DNA of 40,510 bases from Lachnospiraceae bacterium (GTDB lineage: Bacteria > Bacillota > Clostridia > Lachnospirales > Lachnospiraceae). The number at the start of each line of letters is the position of its first letter. Position 1 is the first letter of the stretch. Below the pieces are notes generated by a model that saw only the letters and a program-made list of their open reading frames with translations, had not been told where the DNA came from and did no database searches. The position numbers and the translations under genes were made by a program. Positions 23,335 through 32,286 of the stretch are shown piece after piece. The stretch spans positions 1 to 40,510 of the forward strand of contig JAILRI010000046.1 of NCBI GenBank assembly GCA_024698555.1, written 5' to 3'.

Positions 23335-24382
23335 GGGGTCGGACTATTTGATCTATGACGAAGAGACCGGTAAGTACTCACAGGATCCTGAACAGGCTGT
23401 CAGGGATGATGTCGAGAAACATTACTGGCTGAACGTGGGGCGTGCCATCGTTAAGGATTGGCGCCTTTATCTGATGCTTGTTCCCATGCTGCTCGTATTT
23501 CTTTTCTGGCGTTATTTCCCTATGTATGAGCTTTTGGGATGCTTTAAGGTATATGATGTGGTCAAGCCTGTTTCAGAACAGGTGTATTCGGGCTTTTCCT
23601 CATTTAAGACCCTGATCCTGGGGTCTCAGGCAACCAGCTTCTGGAGGGCTCTTCGCAATACATTTCTTTTGAGCTTCTACGGGTTATGCTTCGGCTTCCC
23701 GATGCCTATCATACTTGCTCTCTTTTTCAATGAGATCCGTTCCAATATAGCGCGCAGCGTATATCAGGTACTGACTTATCTGCCGAAGTTCATGTCAACG
23801 GTAGTTATGACATCACTTGTTACACTGCTGATCAAACAGGGTTCATTAACTTCGGGCATGGGTGTCATATCCCAGCTTCTGGTCAAAATGGGAGCCATTA
23901 CCGAAGAAGTCGGCAGGTCGGGACTTCTTCGTAATCCTTCGTTTTTCAGAGCCATTTATCAGATAAGCGGTATCTGGGAGGGTGCAGGATACGACAGCAT
24001 CGTATATTTTGCCGCTATTATAGCGATCTCACCTACCAGCTACGAGGCGGCACAGATAGACGGAGCCGGCAAGATGTCACAGATGAGATATGTGGTGCTT
24101 CCCAGCATCCTTTCTACGATAGTCATCATGCTCATTACCCGTATAGGTTCGCTCTTAAGTATAGGATATGAAAAGGTCATCCTTCTTTACAACACTGATA
24201 CCTACATGACCGCGGATGTGGTTTCCACTCTTTCCTACAGACTGGGTATGGGTGAGGGCAGCGCGGCCGGCTTAAAAGGTATAGCCTCCGCTGCCGAGAT
24301 GATGAACAATGTGGTCGGCATGCTGCTGGTGATCGGGGCAAATACCATTGCCCGCAAGGCTTCCAATGTGTCACTCTATTAG
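23324..24382 (+). CDS. Sugar ABC transporter permease (LplB/MalF-like)
   Basis: A 352-aa permease of the family that pairs with LipO-type binding proteins. The start at 23324 has CAGGAGG 7 nt upstream; a frame from 23297 would overlap the previous gene more deeply. A cytoplasmic extension of about 50 residues precedes the first membrane helix (LYLMLVPMLLVFLFWRYFPMYE). The EAA loop that docks the ATPase is visible as EAAQIDGAGKMSQMRYVVLP, and the C-terminus has NNVVGMLLVIGANTIARK. It is followed after 13 bp by the second permease; together they should form the heteromeric channel. Confidence 0.93.
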   Translation: MRAKGSDYLIYDEETGKYSQDPEQAVRDDVEKHYWLNVGRAIVKDWRLYLMLVPMLLVFLFWRYFPMYELLGCFKVYDVVKPVSEQVYSGFSSFKTLILGSQATSFWRALRNTFLLSFYGLCFGFPMPIILALFFNEIRSNIARSVYQVLTYLPKFMSTVVMTSLVTLLIKQGSLTSGMGVISQLLVKMGAITEEVGRSGLLRNPSFFRAIYQISGIWEGAGYDSIVYFAAIIAISPTSYEAAQIDGAGKMSQMRYVVLPSILSTIVIMLITRIGSLLSIGYEKVILLYNTDTYMTADVVSTLSYRLGMGEGSAAGLKGIASAAEMMNNVVGMLLVIGANTIARKASNVSLY

Positions 24383-24395
24383 GTGAGGTTGTCAT

Positions 24396-25286
24396 ATGAA
24401 ACGTAAATTGGAAATATCCGAACTCATTTTTAAGATCCTCAGCTATCTGCTGCTCACGATATTTGCCCTGAGCTGTCTGTATCCGTTTGTTTATGCGATA
24501 TCGGCGGCTATAAGCGGACGCAGCTATGTGGATTACAATCAGGTGCTGCTGTTCCCCAAGGGAGTCCAGTTTGACGCGTTCCGCGAAATGTTCGGCAATA
24601 ATATGTTCTGGAATTCGTATTCCAATACACTGTTTCTGACATTTTTCGGTACTCTCTGGGCTTTGGGCGTATCCATACTGGGCGGATACGCGCTGTCGAA
24701 GAAGCGCCTGCTGTTCCGCAGAACATTCAATTTTTTCCTGGTTTTTACCATGTGGTTCAGCGCCGGACTGGTTCCCCAGTATCTGAACTACATAAACACC
24801 AAGAAAGTTTTCAACTCAGTTGGTATCAGCGATGATAAATGGCTGGTAGTCATAGCCATGGGTATGGCGGCGATGAACATTATCCTGCTGCGCAACGCGT
24901 TCGAGGGAGTTCCTTCCGAGATCGAAGAGGCGGCTATAGTGGACGGAGCGACAGAGATGCAGGTTCTGTCCAAGGTGTATATACCCATGAGTAAATCTAC
25001 GATAGCCACGGTTGCGCTGTTCTTCGGAATTTCACGCTGGAATGGATATTTCTGGGCAAGACAGATGATGTCTAACCTGAATGAGCATCCGCTTCAGGTA
25101 TTTGTCCGCAGACAGCTCGAATATTTCACGGATCCCGAAACCAGTGCCGGGTGGAATAAAACGTATGCTTCGGATTCGGTGATCTACGCTTTGATAGTCT
25201 GCTCGATAGTTCCCATTATCATAATATACCCGTTCATACAGAAATACTTTGCAAAAGGTGTGAATATGGGTGGTGTAAAGGAATAA
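24396..25286 (+). CDS. Carbohydrate ABC transporter permease (YtcP/LplC-like)
   Basis: A 296-aa permease with six predicted helices. The start ISELIFKILSYLLLTIFALS and the LYPFVYAISAAIS segment are typical of this group. The EAA motif reads EEAAIVDGATEMQVLSKVYI, and the protein ends YFAKGVNMGGVKE, the characteristic C-terminus of YtcP-type permeases (KGxMxGxxKG in relatives). It is the partner of the permease encoded 13 bp upstream. Confidence 0.95.
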   Translation: MKRKLEISELIFKILSYLLLTIFALSCLYPFVYAISAAISGRSYVDYNQVLLFPKGVQFDAFREMFGNNMFWNSYSNTLFLTFFGTLWALGVSILGGYALSKKRLLFRRTFNFFLVFTMWFSAGLVPQYLNYINTKKVFNSVGISDDKWLVVIAMGMAAMNIILLRNAFEGVPSEIEEAAIVDGATEMQVLSKVYIPMSKSTIATVALFFGISRWNGYFWARQMMSNLNEHPLQVFVRRQLEYFTDPETSAGWNKTYASDSVIYALIVCSIVPIIIIYPFIQKYFAKGVNMGGVKE

Positions 25287-25369
25287 CACGATCGGCATTT
25301 TTACGGTTGCTTCCGCTTTCGCGGTCAACAATACATGATTCTATTTTATTATTTTCAGGAGGAGATTTT

Positions 25370-27616
25370 ATGAAGAGATTTAAGTCAGTTCTTGCGATTG
25401 TACTGGCGCTGGCACTCGTTTTCTCAATGGCGGCATGTACAAAGAAGGCGGACGACACAGACAAGGGCAGCGATAAAGCTGCTGCTACAGCTACTCCGAA
25501 GCCTACGGCTACCACGGCTCCGGTATCGAGCGATGCAGAGCAGAAGCAGGACAACAGCGGCCAGGCCAATGCAACGACCAATGAGGAAGCAAAGGAACTG
25601 TCCTTTAAAGAAGGAACCGTGCTCCGCATGGCTACCGGTTACAACAGCACCAAGACAGGTCTGTTCTTTGACGCTGAAGTAGCCGGAGACGGCATTACTC
25701 TTGCTGATGGTAAAACCTACTATGCAGGCGACTTAAAGCCTACCTGGGTACGCCTTCAGGAAATCCTCGGAATGGTATTCGAGGATAAGTATCAGGGCAA
25801 TTCGGCAGCTAAGGAATTTGATTACTGGAAAGAGCAGCTTGACCAGGTTGATATGGTTGCCGGTTCGGCAGCTACCCTTTCAGAGTACGGCAATGCGGGA
25901 TATCTGGTAAATATTGCGGATTATCTTGATATGATGCCCAACTTTAAGGCTTATCTTGAAAGCAATTCGATCGTTCGCCTTTCCATTACGGGATCCACTA
26001 CAGGCGACAATAAGGGTGCTATCTATTTCTCACCTTATTTTGACGGTGCCGACGATATCGAGCGTATGCCTCTGATGAGAACGGATATGGCAGCAAAGCT
26101 CCTTGACGGTGACGGCGAATTTACGGCTGCATCATGCAAGAACCTGAACGCAGCGGTCTACACACCTTATATGCCTGAATCCGGCAAGATCAGCATTGAT
26201 GTAGTAAAGGCTGACGGATCGGGTGTTGAGAAGATCACCAAGGATTACGACGCGGCAGGCAATATCATCAAGAATATGAACGACGCGCTTGCAGCAGGAA
26301 CAGTGAGCGGTGTGGATGCTGTCAATATGCTTCGTAATTATATCGATACAGCTTATAACGGATATTACGGAACTACCCGTTCGAATCTGTTCTGCGGACA
26401 GAACGCGGCATGGGACGCAGATGAGCTTGTAGCTCTCCTGCGCTGTGTAGTTGCCAACCCCCAGACTCTTAACGGAACAGATACCATTCAGGGTATGTTC
26501 TCCCGTGAGGACAGCAACCTTCAGCGTCAGATAGACCTTTTCAGATTTGCCGGACATCTCTTCGGCGTAAGAGGTCTTGAGTCCAGACAGGATTACCTCT
26601 ATCTTGACTGTGACGGCAACCTTCACGACGGACGTCAGGAAGAAGCTACCTATATAGCTATCGACAGGATGAACGCACTTGTACGCGAAGGTCTTATTTC
26701 CGAATCCTATGTAAACGCATCGGAAGAGAGCTCCGCTACCATGCTCGAAAATGATCTCGGATTTGTAAGCTACGATTACAACCAGACCCAGACCGTTATG
26801 AACGCTACCAAGCTCCAGGCAGACCAGGGTGAAAAGTATATGGCAGTTATGGTTCCTGTAGCCCGCTGGTATGACGGAACAGATCCTAACGGTGTATATA
26901 TGAGATTTACCGAATCATGGCGTTCGGTAAAGACTGACGGCTGGGCCATTTCCAAGTCAGGTGTGGGAGATGATCAGGACAAGCTCTGCGCAGCCTTAAA
27001 GCTCATAGACTACGCATACAGCAAAGACGGCATGATCCTTATGTCCTACGGACCTTCTGAGTTTATAAAGACCAATTCGGACGGCTCTTATGTGACCTTC
27101 AACTTCAACGGCAACGAAATGCCTGTTATCGCTGATGCCACATATGCTGAGCTGTGGGAGAAGGCATCAGGTAACTACACCAATTACGCCCGTTTCTATC
27201 TCGGATCGACCTTAAGCTTTGTAAAGAGCCAGGCGTTTGAGTATCAGTGTACACATGAAGTCGGCAAGGAAGGCGCAGGATATATTTCAAACGCTATCGG
27301 ATTTGGAACCATCAAGCATCCGGTACTCGCCGTAGCAGCCAATCCCTGGTATACTTCGATCCCTACAGTATTGCCCAATACTACTGTAGAGAACGAAACG
27401 CTTGCTACCTATACCGATCTGACCCAGAATTTCTCCGGCACGAAGGGCGGCTACAATCTCCTTGTTGACATTATCCAGCACGGTTATTCGGGCGAAGGCC
27501 TGTCTTCAAGAGGTGAGGTTCTCAGTTCGGTATCCGGCAGCTGGAACGGTGCCCAGTATCTGCTTCTCAAGCAGCAGGCATGGAAGAGGCTTCTTGATTT
27601 CTATAACGGAAACTGA
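25370..27616 (+). CDS. Extracellular solute-binding lipoprotein
   Basis: A 748-aa lipoprotein with AGGAGGAG before the ATG at 25370. The signal peptide (1-22) ends in a lipobox FSMAAC, with the lipidated Cys at 23. A Thr/Ala/Lys/Asp-rich linker (about 24-75) tethers the domain to the membrane. It should capture oligosaccharides for the two permeases encoded just upstream. At about 670 folded residues it is larger than the usual 500-550 aa LipO-type binding protein, consistent with a large ligand. Aromatic-rich stretches (YNGYYGTTRSN, NPWYTSIPTV) may form part of the sugar site. As a lipoprotein it is a possible substrate of the Lit-family enzyme in this window. Confidence 0.93.
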   Translation: MKRFKSVLAIVLALALVFSMAACTKKADDTDKGSDKAAATATPKPTATTAPVSSDAEQKQDNSGQANATTNEEAKELSFKEGTVLRMATGYNSTKTGLFFDAEVAGDGITLADGKTYYAGDLKPTWVRLQEILGMVFEDKYQGNSAAKEFDYWKEQLDQVDMVAGSAATLSEYGNAGYLVNIADYLDMMPNFKAYLESNSIVRLSITGSTTGDNKGAIYFSPYFDGADDIERMPLMRTDMAAKLLDGDGEFTAASCKNLNAAVYTPYMPESGKISIDVVKADGSGVEKITKDYDAAGNIIKNMNDALAAGTVSGVDAVNMLRNYIDTAYNGYYGTTRSNLFCGQNAAWDADELVALLRCVVANPQTLNGTDTIQGMFSREDSNLQRQIDLFRFAGHLFGVRGLESRQDYLYLDCDGNLHDGRQEEATYIAIDRMNALVREGLISESYVNASEESSATMLENDLGFVSYDYNQTQTVMNATKLQADQGEKYMAVMVPVARWYDGTDPNGVYMRFTESWRSVKTDGWAISKSGVGDDQDKLCAALKLIDYAYSKDGMILMSYGPSEFIKTNSDGSYVTFNFNGNEMPVIADATYAELWEKASGNYTNYARFYLGSTLSFVKSQAFEYQCTHEVGKEGAGYISNAIGFGTIKHPVLAVAANPWYTSIPTVLPNTTVENETLATYTDLTQNFSGTKGGYNLLVDIIQHGYSGEGLSSRGEVLSSVSGSWNGAQYLLLKQQAWKRLLDFYNGN

Positions 27617-27669
27617 TGCGGTATGTAATTATTCTTTAATGAAATCATATTTCGGTTTCAGATGTGCAG

Positions 27670-27695
27670 GGCATGGGAACTTTGCTTCCCATGCC
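27670..27695 (+). other. Intergenic hairpin after the binding-protein gene
   Basis: GGCATGGGAA (27670-27679) pairs perfectly with TTCCCATGCC (27686-27695) around a 6-nt loop. No T-run follows. It may be a weak attenuator or a 3'-end stabiliser that raises binding-protein mRNA over the downstream genes. Confidence 0.6.
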
Positions 27696-27734
27696 GTTGC
27701 ATAAACTATAGCGAACGATATAATAAATCTGTTT

Positions 27735-27764
27735 TTGCGATGATAAATGCTAAAGTGATATTAT
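27735..27764 (+). promoter_or_regulatory. Possible internal promoter before the membrane-protein/ATPase genes
   Basis: TTGCGA (27735-27740), an 18-nt spacer and TATTAT (27759-27764), about 30 bp before the next start codon. If real it would let the ATPase modules be expressed apart from the permeases. Confidence 0.4.
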
Positions 27765-27794
27765 TCGTTATATTCGGGATTTTGGAGGTACCTG

Positions 27795-28394
27795 ATGTAT
27801 AAAGCACAGATGAAATTCCAGAAGATAGTCTGTTATGTGGCGCTGATCGCGAGCGCTCTGGTTTTCGTTTATTCATTGGGACTGATGACGGATCTTTATG
27901 ACAGCCTGTATCAGATGATGCCTGATCCGGCAGATGCCTCCTCTGACTATGTTGAAGGCGCGCGTATTTTTTACGATATGCAGGATTTTAACCGTGCTCT
28001 GACGAGAGCGGGTATCATACTTATATTGCTTGCGGTTTTTATTCTGATCATGAACACTCATATACGCAGGCGCTATTATGCAGGCAATTATGTAGCTGCC
28101 TGCCTGTTTACGGCTGCCGGTATCGGATTTTCGATATGGGCGCTTAAAAATCTGGCAGCATATAAAGAACAGTTTCTGACCACAATAGATTTTGAAATGC
28201 TCGCTTTCTGGGCTGAAATCTGGAATTCCACTTATACCGAGTCTACCTTCTGGTTTGATATCGGAAAGGCTGTATTTGGGATTCTGCTTATATCCGTATG
28301 CCTGATAGTGGTCAACATGATCTGGAAAATAAGTGTGACAAAGGCAGAGAAGAACTTGATCGATCAAGGGAAAGGAGCCCGTGTAAATGGATGA
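27795..28394 (+). CDS. Four-helix membrane protein A1 of the ABC operon
   Basis: A 199-aa protein, family not recognised. Hydrophobic helices lie at about 12-30, 70-87, 101-117 and 156-175. The first extracytoplasmic loop is long (about 31-68); a second runs from about 120 to 155 and is rich in aromatic residues. GGAGG precedes the ATG. Its helix and loop order resembles that of the 178-aa protein encoded at 30012, including a VYSL motif at the end of helix 1 and a basic turn (HIRRRYYAGN) between helices 2 and 3. It overlaps the next gene by 8 bp. Confidence 0.8.
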   Translation: MYKAQMKFQKIVCYVALIASALVFVYSLGLMTDLYDSLYQMMPDPADASSDYVEGARIFYDMQDFNRALTRAGIILILLAVFILIMNTHIRRRYYAGNYVAACLFTAAGIGFSIWALKNLAAYKEQFLTTIDFEMLAFWAEIWNSTYTESTFWFDIGKAVFGILLISVCLIVVNMIWKISVTKAEKNLIDQGKGARVNG

Positions 28395-28869
28395 GAAGCA
28401 GATAAAAAAGGATATCCTGAGGTATACCAAGAACTCATTATCATCGGGGCTTACATATCTTGCGATCCTTTTCAATGTTTTGTTCTTTGTCAATATATAT
28501 AGATCGGATGTCGGAAATTATTATTATACCTGGCTGACAGGTGTTTCCATTATTTACAACCTGCTGTTTATGCTGACCGCTTTTCTTTGCTCCGAAGGAG
28601 TAAAAAAGTATCATTTCGGATATTCGGTGACACTGCTCGTTATAGGGGCGCTCCAGTACGTAAGGATATTCGTGATACCTAAAAAAGCTTCGCAGGCAGT
28701 GATCAATATTGGCGGGGTCGAAGAAGCGGTAATGAAGGCTTCACAGTACAGGTCAGCGGTGGCTTTTCTGATCGTATCGGGGTGCTTATGTATCATTGCC
28801 GGTGTGATCGGGATGATCAAAAGCAGCAGTTTGAAAAGCTATGAAGCCGAACTGGCCAAAAACAGATAA
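28387..28869 (+). CDS. Four-helix membrane protein B1 of the ABC operon
   Basis: A 160-aa protein with four hydrophobic segments (about 22-38, 50-68, 77-96 and 123-144), a charged N-terminus and a cytoplasmic C-terminal tail. I do not recognise the family. AAAGGAG lies 6 nt before the ATG. It overlaps the preceding gene by 8 bp and lies 14 bp before the first ATPase gene, so the three are probably translated together. Confidence 0.8.
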   Translation: MDEKQIKKDILRYTKNSLSSGLTYLAILFNVLFFVNIYRSDVGNYYYTWLTGVSIIYNLLFMLTAFLCSEGVKKYHFGYSVTLLVIGALQYVRIFVIPKKASQAVINIGGVEEAVMKASQYRSAVAFLIVSGCLCIIAGVIGMIKSSSLKSYEAELAKNR

Positions 28870-28883
28870 CGAAAGGGATAGAC

Positions 28884-29993
28884 ATGGCAAATTTGCAACT
28901 GCAGCATTTGGACAAGATATATCCAAACAATGTTCAGGCAGTATATGATTTCAACCTTGATATAAAGGATGGGGAATTGATAGTGCTGGTCGGGCCTTCC
29001 GGGTGCGGCAAGTCTACGACATTGCGTATGGTTGCCGGTCTGGAGGATATTTCAGCCGGCAAGCTGTTTATTGATGGCAGGGATATTACCACCATGCCTC
29101 CCAAAGATCGCGATATAGCCATGGTATTTCAGAATTATGCTCTGTACGGGCATATGACGGTATATGAAAACATGGCGTTTTCTCTGGTACTGCGCAAAGA
29201 AAACAAAAACGTCATTCATCAGAAAGTACTTGCTGCCGCGGAAATACTCGGACTTACGGATCAATTGAACAAAAAGCCGGCTCAGCTGTCAGGAGGACAG
29301 CGGCAGCGTGTGGCTATGGGACGGGCGATCGTGCGTACCCCCAAAGTATTTCTTTTCGATGAGCCGCTGTCCAATCTTGACGCGAAATTAAGAGGCGCGA
29401 CCAGACGTGAAATACTGCTTTTACACAAAAAACTGAAAGCAACGATGATATACGTTACGCACGATCAGACCGAGGCGCTTACGCTGGCCGACAGGATCGT
29501 CTGCATGTCTATGGGATATGTGCAGCAGATAGGGACTCCGCTCGAGCTTTATGATACTCCCGCCAATCTTTTCGTTGCCAGTTTCATAGGACTGCCGCCC
29601 ATGAACTTTTTTGAAGGCAGGATACAGAATGGAAGTTTTAAGTGCGATGATTTCAGCATTAAAGCGGACGGAAGGTATGTCGAAATACTCAGACCTTATG
29701 AAGGAAAAGCAGTAGTGCTGGGAGTGCGCCCCGAGAATGTTGTTTCGATCGACGGTGATACCGAAGCCGGGAATGATAAGGAAACTGTCGAAATAGAGGG
29801 CGGTGCCGTAAAAGTTCGTATCAGTCTCAATGAGAATCTGGGACAGACTACACTGGTTCACGGGACAACAGGCAAGAACAGGATAGTATGTAAGTTCCGT
29901 GAATGGTGTGACTATAAAGCAGGTGATGAAGTAAGGGTGTCGTTTGACCGCGTCCATTTCTTTGACAAAGAAACTACGAATGCCATCAGATAA
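28884..29993 (+). CDS. MsmX/UgpC-type ABC transporter ATPase (first copy)
   Basis: A 369-aa sugar-importer ATPase. It has Walker A GPSGCGKST (37-45), LSGGQ (135-139), Walker B VFLFDEP with Glu160, the H-loop THDQTEA (His193) and a C-terminal OB-fold/TOBE regulatory domain (about 235-369). The Q-loop region reads NYALYGHM, where most relatives have YALYPHM. It is collinear without gaps to residue 200 with the second ATPase of this operon. ATPases of this type can serve several importers, so it need not act only on the local permeases. Confidence 0.96.
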   Translation: MANLQLQHLDKIYPNNVQAVYDFNLDIKDGELIVLVGPSGCGKSTTLRMVAGLEDISAGKLFIDGRDITTMPPKDRDIAMVFQNYALYGHMTVYENMAFSLVLRKENKNVIHQKVLAAAEILGLTDQLNKKPAQLSGGQRQRVAMGRAIVRTPKVFLFDEPLSNLDAKLRGATRREILLLHKKLKATMIYVTHDQTEALTLADRIVCMSMGYVQQIGTPLELYDTPANLFVASFIGLPPMNFFEGRIQNGSFKCDDFSIKADGRYVEILRPYEGKAVVLGVRPENVVSIDGDTEAGNDKETVEIEGGAVKVRISLNENLGQTTLVHGTTGKNRIVCKFREWCDYKAGDEVRVSFDRVHFFDKETTNAIR

Positions 29994-30011
29994 AGGAGGT
30001 TGGCCTGTAAG

Positions 30012-30548
30012 ATGAAAGAGTCGTTTCGTAAAATGCTGGTATCCTTAAAAAGGAAACCTCAGATCATTCCCGGGATAGCTCTTGCTGCGGCTTTTCTGGT
30101 ATATTCCCTGAATCTGACCAAAATCTCGGACACTACAGCCAAGATACAAGGGAAAAATATGGGGCTCTGCGGATTTGTGACCATGCTTTTTTCTATCCTT
30201 GTATTTGTCTGTTTCCTGAATGCTTTTCCCAAGCGCAGGAAAGCCAATGTTCCCATGCTGGCCCTGATGTACGCGATCTTTGCGATCATCATAACCGCAG
30301 ATATATTCTACCATCTGAGAATATCGGAAGCGATGGCAAAGGAGGAGTTCCAGAGGGTTTTGAGCGAAAGCCCTTATATATACGCAGCGGATAGAATAGT
30401 AATTTTACATATTATCATGATAGTGGCAGTTGCATTGCTGACAGCCCTGCTTCCCGTATACGGCCGGCTTCTGAAGAAGATCAATACTTCGATAGATGTT
30501 GAAGGCTATGGCAAGTTGGACGAGATCGACATTTCCGGAGAGGACTAA
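30012..30548 (+). CDS. Four-helix membrane protein A2 of the ABC operon
   Basis: A 178-aa protein starting at the ATG at 30012, with AAAGGAGGT about 11 nt upstream; a TTG at 30000 overlaps that site and is rejected. Hydrophobic helices lie near 19-36, 51-70, 80-97 and 126-147, with a short acidic cytoplasmic tail. It has the VYSL motif after helix 1 and a basic turn between helices 2 and 3, as in A1. The family is unrecognised. It begins 18 bp after the first ATPase gene. Confidence 0.8.
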   Translation: MKESFRKMLVSLKRKPQIIPGIALAAAFLVYSLNLTKISDTTAKIQGKNMGLCGFVTMLFSILVFVCFLNAFPKRRKANVPMLALMYAIFAIIITADIFYHLRISEAMAKEEFQRVLSESPYIYAADRIVILHIIMIVAVALLTALLPVYGRLLKKINTSIDVEGYGKLDEIDISGED

Positions 30549-30554
30549 AAGCTG

Positions 30555-31172
30555 ATGGCCAAGAGGAATAGTGATCATGATCCGTATTCATTGAAGCACG
30601 ACGCGGTAGACAGACTGGTCAATGCCTCTGAGGAAACTTCACCCGAGGTATCGGATGAAGAGATAGCACGCGTAAGCGGGAGAAAACGCTTTCGTATACC
30701 AAATCTGATCAAGGTGTTGTTTATCAAATACTGGTTTTTCGGAGCGACATGTTTTTTCTTTTATCTCGGTCTGGGAATGTATGTCACCGGATTTTACGAT
30801 ATGATGTTGATCATGATGGCAGCCGGCGGGGTGGTTACCGATCTGCTGACCAATAAGCTGATCCGCTTCATAGAACCGTCTGAGGGTGCCAATGATAAAT
30901 ATCTGTTTGTGAGAACACGTAAATATTGGTCCTTTATTCTTAATATTCTTTATTCAGCTGTAGTTGTATACATCATATATTACATCTACAATCTGATCAA
31001 TCTGGCGCTGCTTACGGCGTTTGGAGAGGAAACCCGGCTTTTGGCTGTCGGACCGCTCCTTTACGGACTGTTTGGTCTGGCGGCGGATATGCTTCTGGTG
31101 GGAGCGAGAAACCTGTTTGGCAGGATATTGCGGGATGCGATGTCATCTGCCCGGAAAAACGATTTACGTTAG
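30555..31172 (+). CDS. Four-helix membrane protein B2 of the ABC operon
   Basis: A 205-aa protein with a charged, probably disordered cytoplasmic N-terminus (1-50) and four hydrophobic segments (about 52-76, 81-98, 127-153 and 162-182). Basic residues cluster after helices 2 and 4, placing those ends inside. The family is not recognised. It lies 6 bp after A2 and 9 bp before the second ATPase gene. Confidence 0.8.
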   Translation: MAKRNSDHDPYSLKHDAVDRLVNASEETSPEVSDEEIARVSGRKRFRIPNLIKVLFIKYWFFGATCFFFYLGLGMYVTGFYDMMLIMMAAGGVVTDLLTNKLIRFIEPSEGANDKYLFVRTRKYWSFILNILYSAVVVYIIYYIYNLINLALLTAFGEETRLLAVGPLLYGLFGLAADMLLVGARNLFGRILRDAMSSARKNDLR

Positions 31173-31181
31173 GAGAACAAC

Positions 31182-32279
31182 ATGGCCTATCTTACTTTGA
31201 AAGATATCAATAAAATTTACCCCAACGGGTTTCATGCGGTACATAATTTCAATCTGGACATAGAGCGGGGCGAATTTATTGTTTTTGTCGGACCTTCGGG
31301 CTGCGGTAAATCCACTACTCTGCGTATGATCGCCGGACTTGAGAATATCTCTAAGGGCGATTTTATGATCGACGGCAGGCGTGTAAATGAACTGGGACCG
31401 AGGGAGCGCGAGGTTGCCATGGTCTTTCAGAGTTATGCGCTCTATCCGCATATGTCTGTTTATGACAATATGAGCTTTGGTCTCTCGCTACAGGGTGTTG
31501 ACGAAGACGTGATAGAGGAAAAGGTGCTGGCTACCGCCAAGGTTCTGGGGCTTACCGATTATCTGGACAGAAAGCCCAGAGAGCTTTCCGGAGGACAAAG
31601 ACAGCGTGTGGCAGTCGGAAGAGCGATCATCCGCAAGGTAGGCATTTTTTTGATGGACGAACCGCTTTCGAATCTTGATGCCAAGCAGCGTGTCACCATG
31701 CGTTCCGAAATAACCCAGATACACAGGGAGACAGGTGCCACGACGATATATGTTACTCATGACCAGACAGAAGCAATGACGATGGCCGACAGGATCGTGG
31801 TCATGAAGGATGGATATATTCAGCAGGTAGGGAAACCTTATGATCTGTATTTCAATCCGGTAAATATGTTTGTCGCGGGATTTATCGGTGAACCGCCTAT
31901 GAATTTCATTAAGGCCCGGGTGAAGGACGGCCGGTTTGAGGTGGGATCCAATACGGTCATCTTGACTGATTTTGCAGATAAAGCGGTAGCAGACAGATTT
32001 GAGGGCAGGACAGTCGTGTTCGGGTTCAGACCGGAACACGCGGTTCTGGTGGGAGATAAAGCTCCGGCTGACAGCATCACGTTAAAATGTAAAGTTGAGC
32101 TGACAGAGCTGCTGGGTGATAATACCAACGTGTATGTCGATATAGAAGGGATCAGCGCAATACTGAAGATAGATCCGCATGATACGCCTGAAATGGACAG
32201 TGAGATCTGTTTCGCGGTACCGTACGGTCATATTTACCTGTTTGATGATGAGACTGAACAGCGTGTAGAACTTCACTGA
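31182..32279 (+). CDS. MsmX/UgpC-type ABC transporter ATPase (second copy)
   Basis: A 365-aa ATPase with Walker A GPSGCGKST (37-45), YALYPHM at the Q-loop, LSGGQ (135-139), Walker B IFLMDEP with Glu160 and the H-loop His193, followed by a TOBE domain (GFRPEHA, then ELTELLGDNTNVYVD). It is a clear paralogue of the ATPase encoded 1.2 kb upstream but diverged throughout, especially in the regulatory domain. TTAGGAG precedes the ATG. It is the last gene of the operon; its stop lies 7 bp from the convergent lacI-family gene. Confidence 0.96.
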   Translation: MAYLTLKDINKIYPNGFHAVHNFNLDIERGEFIVFVGPSGCGKSTTLRMIAGLENISKGDFMIDGRRVNELGPREREVAMVFQSYALYPHMSVYDNMSFGLSLQGVDEDVIEEKVLATAKVLGLTDYLDRKPRELSGGQRQRVAVGRAIIRKVGIFLMDEPLSNLDAKQRVTMRSEITQIHRETGATTIYVTHDQTEAMTMADRIVVMKDGYIQQVGKPYDLYFNPVNMFVAGFIGEPPMNFIKARVKDGRFEVGSNTVILTDFADKAVADRFEGRTVVFGFRPEHAVLVGDKAPADSITLKCKVELTELLGDNTNVYVDIEGISAILKIDPHDTPEMDSEICFAVPYGHIYLFDDETEQRVELH

Positions 32280-32286
32280 AAGCTTT

